64,000 nucleotides of DNA from Palsa-504 sp963835775 (GTDB lineage Bacteria; Actinomycetota; Actinomycetes; Streptosporangiales; Streptosporangiaceae): positions 310,001 through 374,000 of the forward strand of contig CAWIHB010000024.1 of assembly GCA_963835775.1 (NCBI GenBank), in the 5' to 3' direction. Positions 7,748 to 15,316 of this stretch are shown piece after piece. Both the position numbers and the translations under genes were made by a program. Positions within the stretch are counted from its first letter, which is position 1. Each line of letters begins with the position of its first letter. The notes beneath the pieces were generated by a model, which worked only from the letters and a program-made list of their open reading frames with translations, made no database searches and was not told where the DNA came from.

Positions 7748-8958
7748 TGACGGGACGCAACCCAGCCAAGGACAAGCTGGCGATCGCCGGCGTCGGCCTG
7801 TCCCCATACGCCCGGGACCGGGGGGCCACCACCGAGCTCGGGCTGCTGCTCGAAGCGGCGGTCGCGGCCGTCCGCGACGCCGGGCTGACCGCCGCCGACA
7901 TCGACGGCGTGGTCGGCGGGGGTCTGCTCACCGGCGGCATCGACCCGGCCACCGTGGTGTCCGCGCTGGGGCTGCCCGCGGTCACCTGGTGGGCGCGGGC
8001 CGCACCGCCGATCGTGAACCACCTGATGGCCGCCGTCAACGCGGTCTGGACCGGGGCCTGCGAGGTGGCGCTCGTCTACCACTCGGTCTACCGGGTCAGC
8101 GGCTTCTCGCGCAGCGCGGACGCGGACCCGTTCCGGCGCCGGGCCAACTTCGGGCTGCCCGACGGCCGGGCCGCCACCGGCGACGGGCACACCGACTCCG
8201 AGCCGTGGAGCATGCACGGCTCGGCGGGCTACGCGGCCTGGGCGGGCCGTTACCTCGCGGAGTTCGGCGCATCCCGGGAGGACTTCGGCCGCATCGCGAT
8301 CAACGGCCGGACCAACGCGGCGGCCAACCCGAATGCGGTGCTGCGGGAGCCGCTGACCATGGCCGGCTACCTGGCCGGCCGGATGATCCGCGAGCCGCTA
8401 TGCCTGTACGACATGGACGTGCCGGTCGACGGGGCGGACGCGTTCATCGTGACCACCGCCGAGCGGGCCCGCGACCTGCGCGCCGCCCCGGTCCTCATCC
8501 ACGCGGCCACGATGGGCATGACCGCTCCGCCGCAGGAGCACCTGGCGGCCGGGCTGGACACCACCGGGCAGCCGCTGGCCGCCCGCGACCTGCGGGCCAA
8601 GAGCGACCTGTGGCTGGCGGACATCGACCTGTTCTTCCCCTACGACGGCTTCACCGTCGTGGCGCTGCGCTGCTTCGAGAGCTACGGGTTCTGCGGTCCC
8701 GGAGAGGCCGGGGCGTTCCTGGCCGACAACTGGGACGCCGGCCAGAGCCGGATAAAGATCGGCGGGCGCGTGCCGGTGAACACGCACGGCGGAAGCTTGT
8801 CCGAGGGCGGCTCCCAGGGCGCGGGCCACCTGCGCGAGGCGGTGACCCAGCTCCGCGGGCAGGCGGGCAGCCGGCAGGTGCCGGGCGCACGGGTCGCCCT
8901 GCTGGCCCCGGGCGGATTCTTCTTCAACGCGCAAGGGCTCGTCCTGCGCACCGGCTGA
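7744..8958 (+). CDS. Thiolase-fold, lipid-transfer-protein-like enzyme (probable retro-aldolase, not a thiolase)
   Basis: A 404-residue thiolase-superfamily protein beginning AIAGVGLSPYARDRG, with ATG overlapping the preceding DUF35 stop. A second ATG follows immediately. The nucleophilic Cys loop of true thiolases is absent: the corresponding stretch reads PPIVNHLMAAVNAVWTGAC. The C-terminal Cys-Gly-Gly loop is also missing (FFFNAQGLVL). The His of VNTHGGSLSEGG is kept. This pattern is that of Ltp2-type proteins, which with a DUF35 partner cleave beta-hydroxy acyl-CoAs by retro-aldol reaction. Function by analogy only; the substrate is unknown. Confidence 0.85.
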   Translation: MMTGRNPAKDKLAIAGVGLSPYARDRGATTELGLLLEAAVAAVRDAGLTAADIDGVVGGGLLTGGIDPATVVSALGLPAVTWWARAAPPIVNHLMAAVNAVWTGACEVALVYHSVYRVSGFSRSADADPFRRRANFGLPDGRAATGDGHTDSEPWSMHGSAGYAAWAGRYLAEFGASREDFGRIAINGRTNAAANPNAVLREPLTMAGYLAGRMIREPLCLYDMDVPVDGADAFIVTTAERARDLRAAPVLIHAATMGMTAPPQEHLAAGLDTTGQPLAARDLRAKSDLWLADIDLFFPYDGFTVVALRCFESYGFCGPGEAGAFLADNWDAGQSRIKIGGRVPVNTHGGSLSEGGSQGAGHLREAVTQLRGQAGSRQVPGARVALLAPGGFFFNAQGLVLRTG

Positions 8959-8973
8959 GACGGAGGAGACGTC

Positions 8974-9018
8974 ATGGGCATGCTCGACGCCGCGCCGGTG
9001 ATCACTCCCAAGCCCCGG
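8974..9018 (+). pseudogene. Gene-start remnant with strong RBS after the thiolase-like gene
   Basis: ATG at 8974 follows GACGGAGGAG by 5 bases and starts MGMLDAAPVITPKPRL. It then runs antisense into folP2, whose stop codon is at 9019-9021. As at 3278, an intact initiation region leads into a foreign convergent gene, which suggests a truncated third gene of the operon. The continued open frame through folP2 is taken as a shadow. Confidence 0.25.
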
Positions 9019-9939
9019 CTACGCAAGTCCGCGCAGCGCATGGGAAGGCGGGAGCTCACCGCGGATGGCCGAGACCATGTCCAGGACCTGACGGGTCTGC
9101 GTTACCTGATGCGCACGGAACACGCGGGCGCCCAGCCATGCGCATACCGCGGTGGTAGCCAGCGTTCCTGTCAGCCGCTCCTCGCGCCCGGCATTCAGGG
9201 TCTCGCCGATGAAATCCTTGTGGGACAGCGAGACCAGGACAGGCCAGCCGGTCGCCACCATCTCGCCCAGCCGCCTGGTGACCTCCAGCGAATGCCAGGT
9301 GTTCTTGCCGAAGTCGTGGGCCGGGTCGATGAGCACCCGGCGGGCGTCCACGCCCAGGCTGACGGCGCGGTCGGCCAGGGCCAGCGTCCGCTCCAGCACG
9401 TCCGCCATCACGTCGCCATATTCCACCCGGAACGGGCGGGTCCGCGGCGGCAGGCCCCCGGCGTGGCTGCACACCAGGCCCGCGCCGAACTCGGCGGCCA
9501 CCTCGGGCAGCCGCTCGTCCCAGCCCCCCCAGGTGTCATTGATCAGATCCGCCCCGGCCGCGCACAGCTCGCGTGCCGTCTGGTGGCGGAAGGTGTCGGC
9601 GCTGATGGCCAGGTCGGGGTAGGCCGCCCGCACGGCGGCCACGAACGGTACGGTCCGCCTGATCTCCTCCGCCACGGTAACCTCCGCGCCGGGCGCGGCC
9701 GGCACGCCGCCGATATCGACGATGTCGGCGCCCTCAGCCACGACCGCGTGCACGCGCTCCATCGCGGCCGTCTGGTCCCAGGTAGCGCCGCGGTCGTAGA
9801 AGGAATCGGGCGTGCGGTTGACGATCGCCATGACCAGCCGCCGCCTGGGCCCGAACGACTGCCCCCTCAGCTGCATGTCCCGCTGGCCCGCGGTGTCACC
9901 GGAGCCGGCCACGCCGCCGGGTGAAGCTGCGCCGGTCAT
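9019..9939 (-). CDS. folP2: Dihydropteroate synthase-like protein FolP2
   Basis: A 306-residue TIM-barrel protein of the pterin-binding family. MAIVNRTPDSFYDRGAT, LINDTWGG and IDPAHDFGKNTWHSLEVT match M. tuberculosis FolP2 (Rv1207) from memory. The dihydropteroate synthase loop DxGGESTRPG reads DIGGVPAAPGAEV, lacking the Ser-Thr-Arg-Pro, as in FolP2, which is reported not to make dihydropteroate. It overlaps the upstream gpgS by ATGA, the same order as Rv1208-Rv1207. A role linked to glucosylglycerate/polysaccharide synthesis is suggested by context only. The first ~35 residues are Gly/Ala-rich, so an internal start is possible. Confidence 0.88.
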   Translation of the reverse strand: MTGAASPGGVAGSGDTAGQRDMQLRGQSFGPRRRLVMAIVNRTPDSFYDRGATWDQTAAMERVHAVVAEGADIVDIGGVPAAPGAEVTVAEEIRRTVPFVAAVRAAYPDLAISADTFRHQTARELCAAGADLINDTWGGWDERLPEVAAEFGAGLVCSHAGGLPPRTRPFRVEYGDVMADVLERTLALADRAVSLGVDARRVLIDPAHDFGKNTWHSLEVTRRLGEMVATGWPVLVSLSHKDFIGETLNAGREERLTGTLATTAVCAWLGARVFRAHQVTQTRQVLDMVSAIRGELPPSHALRGLA

Positions 9940-10919
9940 CGCCGGGCACCGTGGCGTGCTGGTGGCCTGCGGGACTCCTCGGCCGCCGGCGGGCGCTCCC
10001 GCACTGGTATAGCCCTGGCCACCGGGCGGACCTGGCCGCCTTCCCTGACGAACTGCTGGAGCCGTGGGCTGGCGGGCACGGGTCCCCGGCCAGCCTCCCC
10101 TACCCCCCTCGCCGGGCGCCTGCGCTCCGCCACGATGAGCAACTCCGCGGCCATCAGGGCCAGGTCGTGGTCCGTCTGGTGGCGATGGGCGCGCGAACCC
10201 AGGTCAACCTGCGCGATGCCATCGAGCCCAAACCTGGCGGCGGTGTCGAGCAGGGTGGACAGCTCCACCCCGTACCCGACCGGGATCGGCAGCGACTCCA
10301 TCAGCTCACGCCGCGCCGCCCATTCTCCGGCCAGCGGCTGGACCACGCCCGACACCTCGGGCCACCACAGGCTCAGCAGGGGACGGGCCATCAGTTCCGT
10401 CACCCGGCCGCCCTCGGTGGCGGCGGAGCCGTCCGCCGCCCTGGCGTAGAACCCCTTGACCAGCAGCACGCCGGGATCGGCGAGCAGCGGCCCGAGCAGG
10501 CCGGTGACGAAATGCGGTCCCCACTGCGTGAGGTCGGCGTCGATGAAGACCAGCAGGTCACCCTCGGTGACGAACAGCGACTTCCAGAGGGCCTCGCCCT
10601 TACCGGGGTAGGCGCCGAGCTCCGGCGTGATGTCACGGGCGCGGTGCACGGATGCGCCGGCGCTCGCGGCCGCCGCTGCGGTCCCGTCGGCCGAGTCTGA
10701 ATCGATGACCACCACCTCGTCGATGAGAGGTATCGCCTCCATCAGGGACGCGCGGATCGAATCGACCACGCCCGCGACGGTCCGTTCCTCGTCACGGGCG
10801 GGAATGACCACGCTGATCCGCGCATCGGCGTGCCGCTTGCGCTCGAGCAGCGCCGCGGCCGGCCAGTCCCGCCAATGCCAGGTCCTCCGGCCGTACCACG
10901 CCTGCGCGCGGCTGTCCAC
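9936..10919 (-). CDS. gpgS: Glucosyl-3-phosphoglycerate synthase
   Basis: A 327-residue GT-A glycosyltransferase (GT81). It transfers glucose from NDP-glucose to 3-phosphoglycerate, the first step of glucosylglycerate and, in mycobacteria, methylglucose lipopolysaccharide synthesis. Key segments: ISVVIPARDEERTVAG near residue 35, VVVIDSDSADGT, YPGKGEALWKSL, the DxD in FIDADL, and GVELSTLLDT. The GTG at 10919 has a textbook GGAGG eight bases upstream; extending to 11252 adds low-complexity sequence. Length matches characterised GpgS (~324). It is the first gene of gpgS-folP2. Its upstream region carries the AT-rich motif also seen in the catabolic island. Confidence 0.93.
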   Translation of the reverse strand: MDSRAQAWYGRRTWHWRDWPAAALLERKRHADARISVVIPARDEERTVAGVVDSIRASLMEAIPLIDEVVVIDSDSADGTAAAAASAGASVHRARDITPELGAYPGKGEALWKSLFVTEGDLLVFIDADLTQWGPHFVTGLLGPLLADPGVLLVKGFYARAADGSAATEGGRVTELMARPLLSLWWPEVSGVVQPLAGEWAARRELMESLPIPVGYGVELSTLLDTAARFGLDGIAQVDLGSRAHRHQTDHDLALMAAELLIVAERRRPARGVGEAGRGPVPASPRLQQFVREGGQVRPVARAIPVRERPPAAEESRRPPARHGARR

Positions 10920-11073
10920 CCTTATCACCTCCGGCCTGCTCCCGCGCCTGTCGGTCCCGCCGCTGGACACCTCATCCGGCAGGCAGTGCCGGCCGGGATA
11001 TCCACCGTACGCCAGCCCGGCCCGGCGGGTCCGGCGTCCGGTCGCGCCGTGGCACCGGGAAGCCGGATGCTCG

Positions 11074-11110
11074 TTGACAAATATAGTTATATTATCAACC
11101 TTAATATAGC
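11074..11110. promoter_or_regulatory. AT-rich control region upstream of gpgS (motif AGTTATATTAT)
   Basis: TTGACA (11074-11079) on the plus strand is followed by AGTTATATTAT (11085-11095) and a second AT-rich segment (TTAATATAG). On the minus strand TTGATA and TATAAC could serve a promoter for gpgS. It lies between gpgS and the thioesterase remnant. Confidence 0.45.
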
Positions 11111-11171
11111 CGATTCTGGGACCGGCTGGGCGGCAGCGCACGGGCGCCGGGCGCTCCGCCGCGCAGCGCGG

Positions 11172-11366
11172 AGGACGCAGTACCTGTCCGTCGCGCCCGG
11201 TGAAGACCTGCTGGCCATCGGCCGGTGCACCCGCCGGGGGCGCACCGTCCACTTCGCGCAGGCGCAGGCGTGCGGCGCGGCCTCTGGCCAGGTGGTGGCG
11301 ACCGGCCAGGTCGCGGTCAGCATCTCCGGTGAGCGGCCTGGCGCGCCCTGGCAGGCGGACGAATAA
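11172..11366 (+). pseudogene. Hotdog (PaaI-type) thioesterase, C-terminal remnant
   Basis: In the frame ending at TAA 11364-11366 about 65 residues resemble the second half of a hotdog thioesterase. YLSVAPGEDLLAIGRCTRRG corresponds to the usual 'YL.PA..GD.L.A.G.V.R.GR', followed by HFAQAQACGAASGQVVATGQ ('..EA.V.D..G.LVA.G'). The N-terminal half, including the active-site Asp/His region, is absent; upstream the frame runs into the AT-rich tract and gpgS antisense. A decayed acyl-CoA thioesterase once belonging to the catabolic set is the simplest reading. The match is by eye. Confidence 0.45.
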
Positions 11367-11383
11367 AGATCAAAAGATCCAAT

Positions 11384-13642
11384 TCAATCAGAACGGTCCG
11401 GCCGCACGCCGACGGCCTCCTTGACGTAGCGCCGGATGGCCAGGTCCTCGATCTGATCAAGCCGGCCCAGCAGGCCCCGCAGCTCAGCCAGGAAAGCCGC
11501 CCGCCGCGCCGCCAGGTGCGCAGCCGCCCCGGAATCGGCCGCATCCTGCGAACCTGCGGCAGCAGCCCCGTCACCGAGCAGCCCCCGGTTACGGGCCAGC
11601 TGCAGCGCGGTCTGGAACAGCAGCACCGACACCGACTCCGAGCTGCGCAGCCGCCGCTGGGCCACGTACTGCTGGCCGAGCCCGAGCGCGCGCTTGATCA
11701 CTTCCGCGTCGTCGTCGGGGACGTCGTCGTTGACCAGCACGTCGGCCACGATGCGGTAGGCCTCCACGAACGGCCGGACCACCACGTGCGACACCAGCGG
11801 CCGCATCCCGGCCAGCAGCGCCTCCACCCCGATCGGGCCCGACCGCAGCCGCTCCTCCCACCGCGGGTCGTGCCGGTTCATCTCCTCGCGGATCTGCCGC
11901 CGCTGCTCCTCGGCGTCCCGGAAGTAGAACTCGAACTTCAGCAGGTCGCGCAGCCAGGCGATCTCGGCCCAGAACACCCCGGCCGGATCGCCCGCCGCCT
12001 CCCCGGCCCGCAGCACGGCCAGCTCGCACAGCGCGGTGTCGAGCAGGAAATGGATCAGCGAGTTCCGGTAGAACGTGGCGGGCAGCTGCTGATCCGGCCC
12101 GATCAGCCAGACCGGCTCGCGGCCATCCTCGGCCGAGGTGACCAGCCCGCCCTGCCGCAGCGCGTCCAGCGTGGCCCGCACCGGCTCGGCCGCGGCCAGC
12201 GCGGGCACGCTGGCCGTGCACGGGATGCCGCGGCTGGCCAGGTAGTTCAGCGCATCGGCCAGCCCGAGCCTGAGCTGGCCGAACGTCAGCGCCACCCCGT
12301 GCATGGCCAGCAGGATCGTGGTGACCACGGCGGTCGCGGTCACCGGCATGTTCTGGTTGATCCGCCAGGCCACCTCGAAGGCGGTTTTCTGCAGGGCCAG
12401 CCGCCGGGCCGCGGGATCGGAGGCGATCTCGCCGCCGGGCGGCCCCAGGAAGGCGCGCAGCGAGACCGGCTCGGCGAAGCGTACGTAGACCTTGCCGTAA
12501 TGCCGGGCCCCCTGGGCCTTGATGAAGCCGTACAGCCAGCCGAAGCCCTCCGGCCTCTTCGCCCCGCCCCGGGCGTACTCGGCGTACTCGCCGATCTCGT
12601 GCAGCTGGTCGAAGGTGATCGAGACCGGCAGCAGCAGGATGTCGTCGGCGCGGCCGTCCCGGTAGGCGTCGGCGGCGTAGGCCAGCAGGCCGAGCCGGGG
12701 CGGCAGCATCTTGCCGGTGCGCGAGCGGGTGCCCTCGATGGACCAGCTGAGGTTGAACCGCTTCTCGATCACGTAGCCGACGTACTGCCGCAGCACGTAC
12801 CGGTAGAGCGGGTCGTCGCCCAGCGAGCGCCTGATGAAGATGACGCCCGCCCGGCGCATGATCGCGCCCATCGGCCCGAAGGCCATGTTGATGCCCGCGA
12901 ACAGGTGGGCCGGCGGCAGGCCGTTCTCCTGCAGGGCGGCCGCGAGGACCAGCGTGTCGAGGTTGGACCGGTGTGACCACAGCAGGATGCCCGGGTAACG
13001 CTGCATCGCCGCCCGCAGCCGTTCGACCTGGGCCGGGTCGTAGTCGATCTGCGGGTCGAAGCCGCGCGAGTAGATCAGCCGGCCCGCGGTCGGCATGATG
13101 TCGATGAGCCTGCGGCTCCAGCCCGCCACCAGCTCATCCAGGATCTTGCCCGCATCCTCCACCAGAGCCGAAGCCTGCGCTGAATCCGAATCCGAATCCG
13201 CAGCCGCAGCCGAATCCGGCGCGGCAGCGCCCTCGCCCCGGCGCAGCTCGGCCAGTCCGGCCCGGAACCGGCGAGAGCCCAGGATCTCCTCCTTGACCAG
13301 GCTCGGCGTCTTGTACCTCGGGCCGCGCAGCCGGTACTCGGCCCGGTCAAGCGCCAGCGTGGCCCGCCGGGTCACGTAGGCCGCAAAACCGGCGTCGCCG
13401 TCCCCGCCGGTGGCCTCCACCCAGCGGTCCCGCAGCTCGCCGACCGTCGCGGGCTCGCCGACCAGGACCGTGGCCCGGCCCGGCTGGCGGGCCGCGATGC
13501 GCAGCTGACGGCGTTCGCCGGGCCGGTACGGGTCGTGGCCCGGCAGCAGATCGGCCAGCCGGGCGGCGCGCCGGCCCGAGTGCTCCTCGGGCAGCCAGGC
13601 CACCCGCAGCGGGATCAGCCGGACCGCGGGATCGTCGAGCAC
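11384..13642 (-). CDS. plsB: Glycerol-3-phosphate acyltransferase PlsB (main frame; N-terminus displaced by frameshift)
   Basis: A 752-codon open frame encoding nearly all of a PlsB, which acylates sn-glycerol-3-phosphate at position 1. Acyltransferase motifs: LLWSHRSNLDTL (HX4D), AGVIFIRRSLGDDPLYRYVL, WSIEGTRSRTGKM and LLLPVSITFDQLHE. The order and the FEVAWRINQNMPVTATAVV segment match mycobacterial PlsB2. The frame begins only at GTG 13640-13642. The expected start region is found in another frame just upstream (see the entry at 13643-13824), so the native gene probably spans 11384-13824 with a frameshift near 13681. Residues ~135-150 hold an Ala/Asp/Ser-rich insert. It is the last gene of the WS/DGAT-plsC-plsB operon. 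Confidence 0.9.
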   Translation of the reverse strand: MLDDPAVRLIPLRVAWLPEEHSGRRAARLADLLPGHDPYRPGERRQLRIAARQPGRATVLVGEPATVGELRDRWVEATGGDGDAGFAAYVTRRATLALDRAEYRLRGPRYKTPSLVKEEILGSRRFRAGLAELRRGEGAAAPDSAAAADSDSDSAQASALVEDAGKILDELVAGWSRRLIDIMPTAGRLIYSRGFDPQIDYDPAQVERLRAAMQRYPGILLWSHRSNLDTLVLAAALQENGLPPAHLFAGINMAFGPMGAIMRRAGVIFIRRSLGDDPLYRYVLRQYVGYVIEKRFNLSWSIEGTRSRTGKMLPPRLGLLAYAADAYRDGRADDILLLPVSITFDQLHEIGEYAEYARGGAKRPEGFGWLYGFIKAQGARHYGKVYVRFAEPVSLRAFLGPPGGEIASDPAARRLALQKTAFEVAWRINQNMPVTATAVVTTILLAMHGVALTFGQLRLGLADALNYLASRGIPCTASVPALAAAEPVRATLDALRQGGLVTSAEDGREPVWLIGPDQQLPATFYRNSLIHFLLDTALCELAVLRAGEAAGDPAGVFWAEIAWLRDLLKFEFYFRDAEEQRRQIREEMNRHDPRWEERLRSGPIGVEALLAGMRPLVSHVVVRPFVEAYRIVADVLVNDDVPDDDAEVIKRALGLGQQYVAQRRLRSSESVSVLLFQTALQLARNRGLLGDGAAAAGSQDAADSGAAAHLAARRAAFLAELRGLLGRLDQIEDLAIRRYVKEAVGVRPDRSD

Positions 13643-13824
13643 CCCGGGCGGCAGCCGGCCCGGGTCCCGGCCGGACCGAGACTGTACGCCGCCAGGCCCG
13701 CCCCGCCCGCGGCGGCGATCCGCTCCCGGATCAGCCGTGCCTCGGTCGCCGTCCCGGCCTGGGTCAGCAGCACCGTCTCGGTGCCGTCGGCCAGCAGCCC
13801 GGCCAGGTCAGGCCCGGTGCTCAT
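13643..13824 (-). pseudogene. N-terminal part of plsB in a different reading frame
   Basis: ATG at 13824, 7 bases after the plsC stop, opens a frame reading TETVLLTQAGTATEARLIRE, which resembles the start of actinobacterial PlsB. This frame stays open to about 13615 but loses family resemblance after LAAYS near 13684. The downstream plsB frame reads PGRLPPGVLDDPAVRLIPLR across the same bases. Joining them needs a one-base insertion or a two-base deletion around 13681-13690. A sequencing error, a real mutation, or a small deletion are all possible. Confidence 0.7.
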
Positions 13825-13831
13825 GAGCCGC

Positions 13832-15316
13832 TCACGACCGGGTTCCCGGCCAGTCGGTCAGCGTCTCCACGTACAGCTTGCGGACCTGCTCGATCCGCTC
13901 GGGCAGGTCATCGTGAGTCCAGCCGCGGACGTCGATGGGAGCCAGCACGGCGATGTCGACGGTGCCCGGGCTGAGCCGGTAGCTGCCGCGGCCCGCCACC
14001 GAGTCGGAGTTCCTGATCACGATGGGCACGATGGGCAGGCCGGTGGCCATGGCGATGCGGAACGCCCCCTTCTTGAACGGGCCGACCGTCTCGGTCTCCG
14101 TCCGGGTCCCCTCCGGGGCCACCAGGATCGACAGGCCCTTCTTGGCCGCCTCCTCGACCCCCTGCAGGGCCGCCACGGCCGCGGCGCTGTCCGCCCGGTC
14201 GATGAACGCGGCGTCCATCAGCTTGCCCAGCGGGCCGACCAGCGGATTGCTCTCCAGCTCGATCTTGGCCACGCCGGTCCAGTTGTCCCGCACCAGCGCG
14301 GCCACCATGAACACGTCGAAGTTGTTGCGGTGGTTGAACAGGAACACGGCCGGCCGCTGCGCGGTCAGGTTCTCGGCCCCGGTCACGTTCAGCTTCACGC
14401 CGTTCAGCGCCAGCACCGTCTCCGGCCAGTACCTGGTCAGGAAGTTGACCCCGGCCCGCCTGCTGCGGGTCAGCGCGCCGACGCCCAGCGCGCCCGCGGC
14501 CACCGGGCCCAGCGAGCCGAATCCGGCCAGGGTCCGCAGCCCGGACAGCGGGCTGGCCGGACTGCGGCTGGAGAAACGCAGCACGGGCCAGCCGCGGCGG
14601 GCCGCGACCCGGGTCAGCTGCGGCCCCGGGTTGGTCGGCCGCGGGTTGCCGACCAGGTACATCAGGCCCAGGTCCTCGTCGCCGTCCGCGTAGAAGTAGC
14701 TCCACCGTAGGTCGATCTGGTGCTCGGCGGCGAAGGCCTGCACGGTGCTGGCCTTGGTCCGGCCCCAGATGGTCGGCCGCTCGATCTCGCCGGTCAGCAG
14801 CCCGGCCTCGTCGACCACGAACCGGTTGCACAGCACGTGCTCGATGCCGAGGTAGCGGGCCACCGGCTCGGCCTGCATGCTCAGCGACGACGAGCTCAGC
14901 ACGACGGTGTGCCCGCGCCGCTGGTGGGCGTGGACCAGGTCGCGCATCTCGGGGTAGATCAGGTCGGCGATGGACTGCCGGAAGATCCGCTCGCCGATCT
15001 CCTCGACGTCCTCGGCCGGCCGCCCCCGGGTGGTGCGGGCCGCCGCCTCGATCAGGCCGTCGAAGTCGCGCCGCCCGAGCCGGTACTCGGCCGCCAGCAG
15101 CATCATGCGCACGAAGTCACCCGGCTGGACCTCCCGGCGGCGCAGCCGGTCCTGGGTGTGGACCAGGGCCGTGAACCCGGCCACCAGCGTCCCGTCCAGG
15201 TCGAAGAACGCGCCCACCCGGGGACCCCTCCGGCTGGCCTCGACCTCGGCCACCGACCCGGGCAGCCGCAGCTGCCTGCTTCCGGAACCGGTTCCGGGTC
15301 CCGGTGCGGCCGCCAT
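13832..15316 (-). CDS. plsC: HAD phosphatase-1-acylglycerol-3-phosphate acyltransferase fusion (PlsC)
   Basis: A 494-residue two-domain protein like M. tuberculosis Rv2483c. The N-terminal half is a HAD-IB hydrolase: FFDLDGTLV (nucleophile Asp), SSSSLS (motif II), YADGDEDLGLMYLVGNPR (motif IV). The C-terminal half is an LPLAT acyltransferase with FNHRNNFDVF (HX4D) and VAPEGTRTE. It acylates lysophosphatidate at position 2; the HAD domain may dephosphorylate phosphatidate or a related lipid. The ATG at 15316 shares its A with the TGA of the WS/DGAT gene (TGATG). A longer in-frame extension would overlap that gene extensively. A hydrophobic stretch between the domains may associate with membrane. 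Confidence 0.92.
   Translation of the reverse strand: MAAAPGPGTGSGSRQLRLPGSVAEVEASRRGPRVGAFFDLDGTLVAGFTALVHTQDRLRRREVQPGDFVRMMLLAAEYRLGRRDFDGLIEAAARTTRGRPAEDVEEIGERIFRQSIADLIYPEMRDLVHAHQRRGHTVVLSSSSLSMQAEPVARYLGIEHVLCNRFVVDEAGLLTGEIERPTIWGRTKASTVQAFAAEHQIDLRWSYFYADGDEDLGLMYLVGNPRPTNPGPQLTRVAARRGWPVLRFSSRSPASPLSGLRTLAGFGSLGPVAAGALGVGALTRSRRAGVNFLTRYWPETVLALNGVKLNVTGAENLTAQRPAVFLFNHRNNFDVFMVAALVRDNWTGVAKIELESNPLVGPLGKLMDAAFIDRADSAAAVAALQGVEEAAKKGLSILVAPEGTRTETETVGPFKKGAFRIAMATGLPIVPIVIRNSDSVAGRGSYRLSPGTVDIAVLAPIDVRGWTHDDLPERIEQVRKLYVETLTDWPGTRS

Noticed and set aside
10830..11366. 178-residue plus-strand ORF across the gpgS start and AT-rich region
   Set aside because: First part is antisense to gpgS and runs through promoter DNA; only the last ~65 codons resemble a thioesterase, listed as remnant.
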